DNA of 64,000 nucleotides. Origin: Thermoplasmata archaeon. Lineage in GTDB: Archaea; Thermoplasmatota; Thermoplasmata; Thermoplasmatales; Thermoplasmataceae. Location: the NCBI GenBank assembly GCA_021810045.1, contig JAJZJR010000003.1, positions 62,001 to 126,000 of the forward strand. Reading direction: 5' to 3'. The position numbers were made by a program, and so were the translations under genes. A model generated the notes under the pieces. That model saw only the letters and a list, made by a program, of their open reading frames with translations. It did not search any database and was not told the DNA's origin. How positions within the stretch are numbered: the stretch's first letter is position 1; each line of letters opens with the position of its first letter. Of this stretch, positions 34,128 through 42,605 are shown one piece after another.

Positions 34128-34811
34128 TTGATTTCAAATTCTCAAGATTGGAAAACTTTGAATACGGAAGTTGAAAAGTGCAGTAAATGTCAGAGACTGG
34201 TAAAATTCAGGGAAGAAGTGCTTTCCGGTTCAAGGAAATATGCAGATGAAACTTTCTGGAGAAAACCGGTAACAGGATTTGGAGACCACAATGGAAGGCT
34301 TGTTGTAGTAGGACTTGCCCCTGCAGCATCTGGGGCAAACCGCACAGGCAGGGTCTTCACGGGTGATAAAAGTTCAGAAGTACTTGTTTCAGCTTTTCAC
34401 AGGGTCGGCTTATCCAATCTTTCCAATTCAGTTTCAAAGGATGACGGTCTCGTTTATACCGATTTATACCTAACCCTCGCAGTCAGGTGCGTACCTCCTG
34501 ATAACAGGCCAGCAAAAGCTGAGGTGAATAGCTGCAAAGGTTACCTGGTAAAGGAATTAAATTTGCTTTCTAATGCAAAAGCAATAGTTGCACTGGGATC
34601 AATTGCTTTGGACACCCTGAAGCTAAGTCTTTCCGATCTGGGTTACAAAGTGAATGGAATGAAATTTCAACACGGGAAATACTACGATCTGGAAAAGTTG
34701 AGAGTATATTGCTGCTATCATCCAAGTCCAAGGAACATAAATACAGGAAGGACTTCGGTAGAGGACATAACTGACGTGATCGGTGAGGCTTACAGGTTCG
34801 CATCAGCTTGA
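34128..34811 (+). CDS. Family 5 uracil-DNA glycosylase (UDGb)
   Basis: This enzyme excises uracil and some deaminated purines from DNA in heat- or acid-stressed archaea. The signature GLAPAASGANRTGRVFTGD is exactly of family 5. The HPSPRNINTGR motif near residue 195 is the second active-site loop. Cys18 and Cys21 (KCSKCQRL) with later cysteines fit the iron-sulfur cluster of this family. The start is TTG at 34128. Its end overlaps the end of the next minus-strand gene by 22 bases. Confidence 0.92.
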   Translation: MISNSQDWKTLNTEVEKCSKCQRLVKFREEVLSGSRKYADETFWRKPVTGFGDHNGRLVVVGLAPAASGANRTGRVFTGDKSSEVLVSAFHRVGLSNLSNSVSKDDGLVYTDLYLTLAVRCVPPDNRPAKAEVNSCKGYLVKELNLLSNAKAIVALGSIALDTLKLSLSDLGYKVNGMKFQHGKYYDLEKLRVYCCYHPSPRNINTGRTSVEDITDVIGEAYRFASA

Positions 34812-35743
34812 CGCACTGTGTCATTGATGTTTTTAAGGAGATCGAGAATATCACTGATCCTTGAGATGAAAGCGGAGACCTCTTCCAGTATAGTGCCTGG
34901 GGAAAAACCTGCTGTTACCACAAATGAATCTACGATCATTTTTACCACGGCGGGTCCAATTGGTTTCCTGAAAATGAGTGTCCCCGAATTATCAGCAAGT
35001 TTTATTTCCGAGTCGAACAGCCCTTCTCCCTTCCTCACATCATAAACAGCATGATCAAGACTGATATCATTGGAGGTAACTTCTATCCACAAGCCTCTGT
35101 GATAGTTATTTTCCTGGAAAATAAAAATTTCATGAATTTTGTCAGCAACCCGGAGGTATCCAAGCCCATCTGAAATTAGCTTCCTACCATTCAAATCAAT
35201 GGAATAGCGGTCTGTCCGCCTCCAAGAAAGCCTTGCAATTCTGTTGTCCTCGTACCATTGACTTTCATAGCCTTTGGAAAAATGGGATCTGTCAGGAAAC
35301 TGGAATTTGCTCAGGACAGAAGGATCTGGAGAATCTGAAATGAGGTCAAGTGCAATCCTTTCATATTCATCGTCAGAAACAACCGACGAAGAATCCATTT
35401 CAATCATTGTACCATGGATCCAGATCGTGGCAGAATCATGATTTCTATAATTCCTGCCAAGAAACAGGACATAATCTTTCACTTCCCTGGAGCGTATCAT
35501 TGAATAACCACTGGAGAAATCCTTAAGCATTGATTTTGGAAAACCTGGAAAAAACCAGTCTAGAAAAAACTGTTTAATCCTTACTTCCTTGCCGCCAATC
35601 CTGAGGCAGTACCTGATGCTTGGCCATTTAAGATCATGGATCCTTACAGATATGTCATAAGGTTCCCGTGCCTTCGGTTTATAAACAAGAAAGGGAAGTC
35701 TGTATTTTCCTGCCTCTTCCAAAGAGCCAAGTATTTTTATCAT
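34790..35743 (-). CDS. Unknown protein paired with HerA/VirD4-like ATPase
   Basis: The 317-residue soluble protein has no recognised domain. It is rich in beta-type segments (YDISVRIHDLKW, GLWIEVTSND, GTLIFRKPIG) and ends with an amphipathic helix (IDLLKNINDTVRQ-like). It starts directly after the stop of the ATPase gene, so they are one transcript and probably one complex. A structural or DNA-binding partner is conceivable. No catalytic motif is visible. Confidence 0.7.
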   Translation of the reverse strand: MIKILGSLEEAGKYRLPFLVYKPKAREPYDISVRIHDLKWPSIRYCLRIGGKEVRIKQFFLDWFFPGFPKSMLKDFSSGYSMIRSREVKDYVLFLGRNYRNHDSATIWIHGTMIEMDSSSVVSDDEYERIALDLISDSPDPSVLSKFQFPDRSHFSKGYESQWYEDNRIARLSWRRTDRYSIDLNGRKLISDGLGYLRVADKIHEIFIFQENNYHRGLWIEVTSNDISLDHAVYDVRKGEGLFDSEIKLADNSGTLIFRKPIGPAVVKMIVDSFVVTAGFSPGTILEEVSAFISRISDILDLLKNINDTVRQADANL

Positions 35744-37696
35744 CTAGTTAACTCCGAAGATGTCTGAAATTGAGGCAACTGACGAGTCACCACATATCTT
35801 TTTCAATGCTTTTTGGGAGTTTGATGTACCAAAAATTTTTCCAATTTTTTCCCCTGGAAACTCCAATCTGGTCACTCCTTCTTTTATCATTTGAGCATAG
35901 ATGAAGGAACGGATTTCACTAAAAGGCATCTCCGTGAGAGATTTAGTGAATGTACCTTGAAATAGGTGTTCCATCCTGAATTTTCTTAATTTTTCAAAAG
36001 TATAGAAATTAAAACCGTTGTCATACTCAAGAATACTTATCTTAGAGAGCAGATCTCTTTGGTTCTTCTCCAGTGATTCCATTATTTTGAAACCGTTATT
36101 CTCAATGTATTGCAGAATCTTTACGTACAATTGTGAAGAGGATCCGGGTGGTGTTATGAAAATCAGCGTTTTTCCGGAATAATTGATGATCTTCTCAGTG
36201 ACCCTTCCAATATTTACAAGATCAGACACCTCTACTTCAACAAAAATTGTGCTGTTGTTGAATTCAAAGTAAAGGTCCGGATAAATCCCATTGAAAGACT
36301 TGTGCCTGTCACTTTCTATTCCTTTCCTGAAAAGATATTCCTGAAATTTCAATATGAGGAATTCATGCAAATCCGTTTCATTATCCTCATTCGACTGCTC
36401 TTCCATGGTTGTACCCAGGTCTAAAAGTGATCTTTCCCTGATTTCCTGAAATAAGGGCGGGTCTTCATGGATAGCAACCACCATAGGTGTATAGGAAAGT
36501 GGGCCGGAAATTCCCTGTTCATCCTGTGACCAGATTACGGCATGGTGCACAGGCTGGGCTTTGAGTACACGTCTCAGTTTATGATCCAGTTCTCCTGTAA
36601 AGAAATTTGACGATATCTCCATTGCATCATCTTCAAAAACATTGAAAGATACAACATTCCCAACGTTTCCCCTTATTGTTTCGGAAAGGCTGTTAAGCCC
36701 CCTGCCGAGAAACTGTGTTGCCATAATTACTCTGAAACCGAATTTTCTTCCCTCCCTGAGAAGACGGTCAAGAATATTTCCAGGAACAAGTTGTGCCTCA
36801 TCAAAAATCATGTAGATCGGTTTGTCCGTATCCGGATTATAGGATCGCATTCTCTGCAGCCAGAGTTTCAGAAGCAGGAGCATCCCTATTATCTTGAAGG
36901 AATCATCGGGTACAACATCTCTCCATATTTCAGGTATTATTACTGAACTCCTGCCAGTGAAAAGATCAAGAAGCCTGAAGGAATCCTGGCTCCCGGAAAT
37001 CAGGTTCTTGATTCCCGGGTCTGTAAGGAGTGGCAGGAGCTTATTTATGGAGCTTGTGACGTACTGGTTCCATCCTCTCCAGTCTGCAATCTGCATTTTC
37101 AGGAAAGATTTCAGTTCCAGGTTTTCTGTGCCGGAAATGAATTTTCTTATGCTGCTTCCGTCAAGAAGAAGGTTCAGGAGATCACCAAGTGTTGACTGAG
37201 GATTCTTCCTCATAAGTTCTCCTAGAATGGAAGTAAATATCACTTCCAGTCTTGGACCCCATGTTCCATGTGAAAAAACTCCCTCATTTGCAAATGCATC
37301 CTTTATCCACCCAGCAGCAATATTGCTGGATTCCAGTGTACTGTCAACGCTTATTGAATTGAGTTTTATGGCTACTTTACAGTTTTCCTTATTCAATCCA
37401 ACGGGAGATATTATTGCACTTTTATCCGGGAACATTGAGACAACTTCCTTCCCCAGGTTTCCATGAGGGTCAAACAGAAAGACCGAACCTTCATTTCTCG
37501 TTATTATTCCCTTTATCAGTACTTTCAGAAAATTTGATTTTCCTGATCCCGTTTTCCCCATTACAATAAGGTGGCGATGCAACCTGTCCGCTTTGAGGAA
37601 AATATCTCTCCCTGTTGTTGATTTTCCCAGCTCAATACCGTCGTCCAGAGCAAAATTAATGGGTGAATTGGAAATAATGTTGCTGTGCCGGTACAT
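35744..37696 (-). CDS. HerA/VirD4-like ATPase with possible nuclease-like C-terminus
   Basis: The 650-residue motor ATPase belongs to the FtsK-HerA group. It has Walker A GKTGSGKS (47-54), SVFLFDPHGN typical of VirD4/HerA, and Walker B IYMIFDEAQLV with Asp299-Glu300. The sensor segment MATQFLGRGLN follows. After the motor (about 420) comes a 230-residue extension with PDLYFEF (473-479) and VEVEV (486-490), a layout similar to PD-(D/E)xK nucleases but with the Lys replaced. It lacks N-terminal TM helices. Its start overlaps the FAA hydrolase stop (TAATG). It may be a coupling protein, a HerA-type repair motor or a defence protein. Confidence 0.78.
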   Translation of the reverse strand: MYRHSNIISNSPINFALDDGIELGKSTTGRDIFLKADRLHRHLIVMGKTGSGKSNFLKVLIKGIITRNEGSVFLFDPHGNLGKEVVSMFPDKSAIISPVGLNKENCKVAIKLNSISVDSTLESSNIAAGWIKDAFANEGVFSHGTWGPRLEVIFTSILGELMRKNPQSTLGDLLNLLLDGSSIRKFISGTENLELKSFLKMQIADWRGWNQYVTSSINKLLPLLTDPGIKNLISGSQDSFRLLDLFTGRSSVIIPEIWRDVVPDDSFKIIGMLLLLKLWLQRMRSYNPDTDKPIYMIFDEAQLVPGNILDRLLREGRKFGFRVIMATQFLGRGLNSLSETIRGNVGNVVSFNVFEDDAMEISSNFFTGELDHKLRRVLKAQPVHHAVIWSQDEQGISGPLSYTPMVVAIHEDPPLFQEIRERSLLDLGTTMEEQSNEDNETDLHEFLILKFQEYLFRKGIESDRHKSFNGIYPDLYFEFNNSTIFVEVEVSDLVNIGRVTEKIINYSGKTLIFITPPGSSSQLYVKILQYIENNGFKIMESLEKNQRDLLSKISILEYDNGFNFYTFEKLRKFRMEHLFQGTFTKSLTEMPFSEIRSFIYAQMIKEGVTRLEFPGEKIGKIFGTSNSQKALKKICGDSSVASISDIFGVN

Positions 37697-38547
37697 TACT
37701 GTTCAGTTCCGGCAGGGTCCTCCACGATTCCGTGTTTAAGAGTACCAATACCACCGATTGAAATTTCAACTTCATCCCCGGGCTTCAGATATTTTTTGGT
37801 GGTATATTCTGCAACACCTGAAGGAGTTCCTGTTGTGATAAGATCTCCGGGTGTCAGAGTTATCACCTGTGACAGTCTTGCAATGAGTTTCTGGATTGAG
37901 AATATCATGTCTTCAGTGCTTCCATGCTGGACAACTTCGCCATTTACTTTTGTTTCAATTGTGGTTGGAAATCCTGAGAATTCTTCTTTTGGTGTTATCC
38001 ATGGCCCCATCGGTAGAGCAGTATCAGCATTTTTTCCAAGAACCCAGTCTTTTCCATATGGTGCCTGTCCTGCATTCTGGTAGTCTCTAAGGCTTATGTC
38101 ATCAACTATTGTGTATCCGAAAATATGTTCTTCAGCATTCTTTTCTTCAATGTATTTTCCTTTCTTTCCTATTATGATACCCATCTCTCCCTCGTAATCC
38201 AGTCTTTGAACGCCTCTGGGATACACAACATTCTCCTTGTGCGGTAAATATGCATGTGGAAATTTGCAGAAGAAATATGGCTCATTGAGTTTTGGCATGG
38301 AAGTCTCTGTCGAATGACTTTTGAAATTGACAGCTGGGAGAAAAGCTTTTTCAGGTCTTATGGGCAACGAATATTGTGTTGGTTTCTTCGTCTCAGCTAC
38401 ATCAAGAGATTCTATTTTTTCCCAGTTCAAAATCGCCTCGAGAGAGTTTCTTGGAGACCCGTTTCTGTCAATAAAATTATAGTATCTTCCATTCTTTTCC
38501 AGCATAAGGGTTTCCTTACTTCCAGCAAAAGCCGTGAGAATACTCAT
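37696..38547 (-). CDS. FAA hydrolase family protein (acylpyruvase-like)
   Basis: The 283-residue protein has the FAH-family core: RLDYEGEMGIIIGKKG with the metal-binding Glu residues, YTIVDDISLRDYQ, and GDLITTGTPSGVAEY. The shorter N-terminus resembles the 2-keto acid hydratase/acylpyruvase group rather than true fumarylacetoacetase. Likely substrates are 2,4-diketo or 2-oxo-enoic acids. It is not linked to the tyrosine operon but is co-transcribed with the HerA/VirD4-like gene, an unexpected partner. Confidence 0.86.
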   Translation of the reverse strand: MSILTAFAGSKETLMLEKNGRYYNFIDRNGSPRNSLEAILNWEKIESLDVAETKKPTQYSLPIRPEKAFLPAVNFKSHSTETSMPKLNEPYFFCKFPHAYLPHKENVVYPRGVQRLDYEGEMGIIIGKKGKYIEEKNAEEHIFGYTIVDDISLRDYQNAGQAPYGKDWVLGKNADTALPMGPWITPKEEFSGFPTTIETKVNGEVVQHGSTEDMIFSIQKLIARLSQVITLTPGDLITTGTPSGVAEYTTKKYLKPGDEVEISIGGIGTLKHGIVEDPAGTEQ

Positions 38548-38562
38548 AGAATGGTATAACTA

Positions 38563-38919
38563 TCAGAAATATCTGAATGTCGATCGATCAAGAACATCAA
38601 CAAAGTCCGTTGCAATTTTCATGTCAACATCTGGATCAATTTCAATGGAATCCCAGTTAATCCGAACTACGGTTTTTGTTTGAGGATGCAGTCCGGAAAC
38701 CTCAAAAACCACATATTTGATTCGATCCCTTTCGTCGTTCTCAGGAAAACGCTCTGCAAGTTCTCCTTCGCTAGAATCGGGGCCTTCCAGGATGAAACAT
38801 GAAACATACTTGATCCTGAACCGGTCTACAAGTATCTCTGAAATTTTCTTGATGCTGAACAGACCGGTCAGATAGGTCACAAGGTCCGAGTAATCTTCAC
38901 CTGTTAGACGCATTTTCAT
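38563..38919 (-). CDS. Hypothetical 118-residue protein
   Basis: The acidic, soluble protein has sequence patterns of alternating strands and helices (KYVVFEVSGLHPQTKTVVRINWD). No motif is recognised. It lies 15 bases upstream of the FAA hydrolase on the same strand, so it may be the first gene of the four-gene operon ending with the ATPase partner. Coding support is modest: an ATG start and no competing frame. Confidence 0.55.
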   Translation of the reverse strand: MKMRLTGEDYSDLVTYLTGLFSIKKISEILVDRFRIKYVSCFILEGPDSSEGELAERFPENDERDRIKYVVFEVSGLHPQTKTVVRINWDSIEIDPDVDMKIATDFVDVLDRSTFRYF

Positions 38920-39017
38920 GCCATTATGACCTACTATTATGTAGTATTTTTGAAAAACTGTCTATTTTGCCCGGCAATTTTTTAGTGATAAATATTCCAA
39001 TTTACCCATTGGATATT

Positions 39018-39587
39018 GTGGCATTAGAAATCATCTGCCAACATATGAATGAGAAAATTTCTAAAGAATCAATCGATTTACCGTCGGAGATCTTGATGTA
39101 CGACTGCAACAAAATCAAGCGTTTAACTGTTCTTTACAAATCAAAGGGCCCAGGTACTTATGCTGGGGATCAAAGGAAGATTCTTACCGGGGACGAAGTC
39201 CTTTCCATCTGTCAGGAAGCCAACAGAAGGGGCATATCAATAGAAATGCTGATAAAAGAGAGAGAACCGGTTGAAGCAGTAGTTATCAACACAGTAATTC
39301 CCTTTGAACATCACGTTTCGACAGAGATACAGGACTCAGCCAAAAAGGCAAGGGAGGAGGAATCAGCAAAGGAAAAAGCTACAGCTCCGCCAAACACTGG
39401 TGAGCAGAATGTTCCTGAAAAATCAAATCCTGAACCGGAAAATAAACCAGATCAGGCTAAGCAAAACGAAACTACATCGGAAGAAACAAAAACCACTAAT
39501 CAAAATGATAAAGAACCTGCCAAAAACGCTCCGTCTGAAATGAAGATGGAAAACTCCGGCGAATCAAAACCTGAGAATTTCAAGTAA
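39018..39587 (+). CDS. Hypothetical protein with low-complexity charged tail
   Basis: The N-terminal 110 residues are structured (LPSEILMYDCNKIKRLTVLYK and ISIEMLIKERE). The remainder is a repetitive Glu/Lys/Pro/Asn-rich tail that is probably disordered. I suggest the GTG at 39018, placed 26 bases after a GATAAATATT box; the ATG at 39045 is an alternative. The function is unknown. The tail resembles flexible linkers of nucleic-acid-associated proteins, but that is speculation. Confidence 0.55.
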   Translation: MALEIICQHMNEKISKESIDLPSEILMYDCNKIKRLTVLYKSKGPGTYAGDQRKILTGDEVLSICQEANRRGISIEMLIKEREPVEAVVINTVIPFEHHVSTEIQDSAKKAREEESAKEKATAPPNTGEQNVPEKSNPEPENKPDQAKQNETTSEETKTTNQNDKEPAKNAPSEMKMENSGESKPENFK

Positions 39588-39707
39588 GATTCACAGGGGA
39601 CAAATCCAATTCATTTTCTGTTTTCAGTACAAGTTAAATTTTTCATTTGTCTAAAATGTAAAGCTTTCCTTTGCCAATAGTTAAATAAAATTCAGGATTC
39701 GGAAATT

Positions 39708-40745
39708 ATGACCGACGATTTACCCGAGGTTCGGAAGAACCATCCGTACCTCATGTATGAAATGTTGAAAAAAACCCCTGCAGGTATCAGGAGAACGCTT
39801 GAAATCATGAAGGGAGTTGATTACTCTTTTCTTACAGATACCCTTTATTTTACTGGAAATGGAACTGCTTACCATTCATCCACACTTGGTGCTCAAATCC
39901 TTTGGGAATCCAGGAAGGACTGGAAAAGTATCCAGGCATACGAACTGGAACATTACCACCATGTGAAGGGAACTCTTGTGAGTTTTTCCCATACAGGGAA
40001 AACAAAATCAACCGTAGATGCGGTTAACAGTGTGGGAAGTGATGTTAAAACTGTTGGCGTATCTCATTATCCCGACACGCCAATCATAAAGGCTTCCAGC
40101 TACGGCATTGTTATTGGAGATTCACCAGATGTGTCTCTCTGCAATACAAAGGCATTTTTTGATAATGCGTTTGCAGCGCTTGAAATATCGAGGGTATTTG
40201 GGGAAATAGAACTTGACACTGACGCTTTTGCAGATCTCATTGAAAAGGAAATAGAGGAACAGGAAACCAAAGTATCCGCAGCAGTTGAAGCATTGCCGGT
40301 ACCAAAGGATATTTTTGTCCTAGGGGCTGGCCCATCTTATATCGCTGCAAGAGAGGCTGCACAAAAACTGAAGGAATCAACCCATCTGCATGCGGAAGGC
40401 ATAGAGCTGGAAGAGTTCAACCATGGCTGCACTTCAGTTATCGATGACAGATCACTGGTTATAATTATCAATTCACCGGAAGTGAACAAGAGAACTTCCG
40501 ATATTGTAAGGGCATGTACAACGGTGGGCACAAAGACGCTCGTTATCAACGGCACTGGAGACCAGTCCCTGAAAGTTCGTGTACCGGAAAACCAGTACCT
40601 ATACCCCATAGCTGCTATGGTTGCGTTGTATTATACAGCATATTTCCTCGCCCTGAAAACTGGAATTAATCCTGATTATCTGAGGTTTGAAGATAAGAGA
40701 TATCTTGATTATGACAATATAGTGTTCCCGCCAGGGGCACACTGA
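39708..40745 (+). CDS. SIS-domain sugar-phosphate isomerase-like protein
   Basis: The 345-residue protein has two SIS domains resembling the isomerase half of GlmS or the AgaS/FrlB group. Phosphate-binding segments include FTGNGTAYHSS, SFSHTGKTKSTV and VLGAGPSYIAAREAAQKLKE, followed by the GIELEEFNHG segment with its catalytic Glu and His. No glutaminase domain is attached, so it probably works as a deaminase/isomerase. The specific sugar is unknown. It is monocistronic. Confidence 0.85.
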   Translation: MTDDLPEVRKNHPYLMYEMLKKTPAGIRRTLEIMKGVDYSFLTDTLYFTGNGTAYHSSTLGAQILWESRKDWKSIQAYELEHYHHVKGTLVSFSHTGKTKSTVDAVNSVGSDVKTVGVSHYPDTPIIKASSYGIVIGDSPDVSLCNTKAFFDNAFAALEISRVFGEIELDTDAFADLIEKEIEEQETKVSAAVEALPVPKDIFVLGAGPSYIAAREAAQKLKESTHLHAEGIELEEFNHGCTSVIDDRSLVIIINSPEVNKRTSDIVRACTTVGTKTLVINGTGDQSLKVRVPENQYLYPIAAMVALYYTAYFLALKTGINPDYLRFEDKRYLDYDNIVFPPGAH

Positions 40746-41513
40746 TCATTTTCCAACAAAGTCCCTATAATTCTCTTTTATTTCTTTTACTACAGCGGAA
40801 ACTGTTTCCCTGGCTCTTGACAATTTTTCATTCCATGAGGACACTTCTACATTCAAGGAGGGGTTATCAATTTCAGATCTTTGCGGATGGCTCTTTATGT
40901 AGACTTTTCCGCTCCATTTTTTCATTATTTTCTCCACTAATGGTGCAAGTGAACTCTCCATTATCCCCTCAAGAGGGAAAGTCTCTTCATAATATTCTCT
41001 TTCTCCCGTTCTCAGTTCAGGAAGAACAACATCCAGGAGAGCTTTCATTTCTGCAGGGACGCCAGGAAGGATTACTATGATCTTCCCATCATACTTCAGG
41101 TAAACTCCTGGTGCTGCACCCACAGGGTTATGCAGTGCCCTTGATCCGACCGGTAAACGAACCATCTTCAGCCTCTCTTCAGTGAGTTCTATGCCTCTGG
41201 TATGGTATCTTTCCTCAAGGTATTTTAATTCAGTCTTGTCCAACTGGGTTTCAATGCATAGGGACTTAGATATACATTCAACAGTCATGTCATCAAAGGT
41301 AGGTCCCAGTCCACCTGTTGTTATTATGAGATCACCACTTTCAAGTGCCCTTTGTATCCCCCAGGATATCTCATCAGGATTGTCGCTTACGGTGAGTTCC
41401 CGAAAAACGTCGTGCCCAGCATAGGTGAGAACCTGGCCTATGTGGGACAGGTTAGTGTTTACTGTCTTTCCCTTCAGTATTTCATTTCCTATTGTAAGGA
41501 CGACAGCTTTCAT
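40746..41513 (-). CDS. CinA-like/molybdopterin-binding (MoCF) domain protein
   Basis: The 255-residue protein has the MoCF fold of CinA N-termini: LTIGNEILKGKTVNTN, LIITTGGLGPTFDDMTVE and NPVGAAPGVYLKYDGK, then ILPGVPAEMKALL. The C-terminal PncC deamidase domain of bacterial CinA is absent. Archaeal stand-alone forms may act on ADP-ribose or pterin nucleotides, but their role is uncertain. The gene abuts the SIS gene tail-to-tail. Confidence 0.86.
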   Translation of the reverse strand: MKAVVLTIGNEILKGKTVNTNLSHIGQVLTYAGHDVFRELTVSDNPDEISWGIQRALESGDLIITTGGLGPTFDDMTVECISKSLCIETQLDKTELKYLEERYHTRGIELTEERLKMVRLPVGSRALHNPVGAAPGVYLKYDGKIIVILPGVPAEMKALLDVVLPELRTGEREYYEETFPLEGIMESSLAPLVEKIMKKWSGKVYIKSHPQRSEIDNPSLNVEVSSWNEKLSRARETVSAVVKEIKENYRDFVGK

Positions 41514-41523
41514 CGGGATTCAT

Positions 41524-41718
41524 CTACTGTGATGATTTTTCAGTCTTTCTGGCGTGCTTATAGATTTTGTCCTTTAGCTTCTTCAGGTCGTATAAGTCCA
41601 GTGGTTCTTTGTGTTTCTGTACCCAGATGGAGAGCTTCTCCTTGAACTCCGGGTCTTTGCATATTTCCAGCGCATTCTTTTCAAACTTCTCTAGATTTCT
41701 TAACTGAGCCATATTCAA
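41524..41718 (-). CDS. Small charged helical protein
   Basis: The 64-residue protein is predicted all-helical and basic (KKLKDKIYKHARKTEKSSQ). It reads in the same direction as the CinA-like gene and ends ten bases upstream of its start, so they are likely co-transcribed. No family is known to me. The IS605 remnant ends about 40 bases upstream of its start. Confidence 0.55.
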   Translation of the reverse strand: MNMAQLRNLEKFEKNALEICKDPEFKEKLSIWVQKHKEPLDLYDLKKLKDKIYKHARKTEKSSQ

Positions 41719-41759
41719 TCACCAATATGAACGGTTACTGATCCTTGTAATTGGTGTTT

Positions 41760-42133
41760 GCGTCAACTACCCGCCCCTAAAGAGGTGGGCTTGTTGCTGT
41801 CCTCTTCCATGCCCGTGAGCATGGTTTCACTGGAACGCAACGATTGGCTGGTTGACTTCCCTTGCGAGGGTCAGAGGGCTATTGACTATTTTACGCCTCG
41901 GCAGCCTGACATGGACGGAGGACTTGACGCATTCGTTCCTTTCCCCCACGGGAAACAAGCCATCCATGCCGATATGTTCTTGCGAACAGTCCATCTTAAC
42001 CGTCTTTCTCCTCATGGGAGTGCCTTCCCGTTTCAGGGGATGGACACTGCTATATTCTTTCGGCTGTTATATATTTTTCATTGTCTCGCTCTCATCCCAC
42101 CCATGAATGGGATGGGTTTTCTCGCTCGAAATG
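41760..42133 (-). mobile_element. IS605-type remnant: ends plus tnpB 3' portion
   Basis: The left end (read on the minus strand) follows TTTAT and begins CATTTCGAGCGAG with a CCCATCCCA...TGGGTGGG hairpin. The right end has GCCC...GGGGCGGG and TTGAC. In between is a reading frame of about 60 codons (MRRKTVKMDCSQEHI) resembling the variable C-terminal tail of a TnpB different from the other two copies. tnpA and the RuvC part are gone. It keeps the region expected to make an omegaRNA and could be moved by TnpA in trans. Confidence 0.65.
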
Positions 42134-42166
42134 ATAAAAAAATTCCCTTTGTGGAGGCTATAACAA

Positions 42167-42265
42167 TTATATTGTAATATTCAGGAAGGCGATGATCAGA
42201 AGGAAAAGTGTGTTGATGGCCGCAATAATGAATACAATTGCCAATGCCTTATGCCTTGTGTCCAC
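42167..42265 (-). CDS. 32-residue single-helix membrane microprotein
   Basis: A GTG-started frame gives a short basic N-terminus (VDTRHKA) and then one hydrophobic helix (LAIVFIIAAINTLFLLIIAF). It is the second frame downstream of the promoter at 42421-42430. The clean charge-then-helix pattern supports translation, but the small size leaves doubt. No homologue is recognised. The IS605 remnant ends 33 bases beyond its stop. Confidence 0.4.
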   Translation of the reverse strand: MDTRHKALAIVFIIAAINTLFLLIIAFLNITI

Positions 42266-42296
42266 TATCTAGGTCATCACTTTCTGTTTATTAATA

Positions 42297-42398
42297 CTAG
42301 TTATTATCCTCTTTCTTTGGGGTAGAGGTCTCCCTCATAATGGCACGAATTCTAGCAATCTCATCCCAAAAGGTTCGGGCTATGCCATGATCCTTCAT
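42297..42398 (-). CDS. 33-residue soluble microprotein
   Basis: The frame MKDHGIARTFWDEIARI plus a charged tail (TSTPKKEDNN) is preceded by a TATA box (AATTTATATC, 42421-42430) about 28 bases before its ATG, fitting a leaderless transcript. The helical N-terminus is amphipathic. It is followed by the small membrane frame at 42167-42265. An operator-like TGTCAGACAGTG sits directly upstream of the TATA box. Function unknown. Confidence 0.45.
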   Translation of the reverse strand: MKDHGIARTFWDEIARIRAIMRETSTPKKEDNN

Positions 42399-42431
42399 GA
42401 TATAGACATTAATATAGTGGGATATAAATTT

Positions 42432-42443
42432 TGTCAGACAGTG
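42432..42443. promoter_or_regulatory. Operator-like site TGTCAGACAGTG
   Basis: This near-palindrome (TGTCxGACA) lies directly upstream of the TATA box for the minus-strand microprotein gene. The same 12 bases, with one change, occur at 42540-42551 before the divergent wHTH gene, suggesting one regulator for both promoters. Confidence 0.45.
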
Positions 42444-42539
42444 ACATACAGATTTTTTAAATTATTCACAATCGATATATGCGTGAATAGAGTGCACGTA
42501 TGACAGGGTGACAAAATTTCTGTGATGTTATGTATTTTT

Positions 42540-42551
42540 TGTCTGACAGTG
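42540..42551. promoter_or_regulatory. Operator-like site TGTCTGACAGTG
   Basis: This is the partner of the site at 42432-42443, located 55 bases before the ATG of the wHTH regulator gene. An eight-base match, GTCTGACA, also occurs at 51730-51737 before the membrane protein gene paired with the second wHTH regulator. Confidence 0.45.
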
Positions 42552-42605
42552 CATTTTATTGATATATAACAAAATACATATATTATATATGTATCAATTT
42601 TAGGT

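Noticed and set aside
39304-39543. 79-codon frame inside the charged-tail gene
   Set aside because: Out-of-frame reading of the low-complexity A-rich tail; highly basic composition is a frame artefact.
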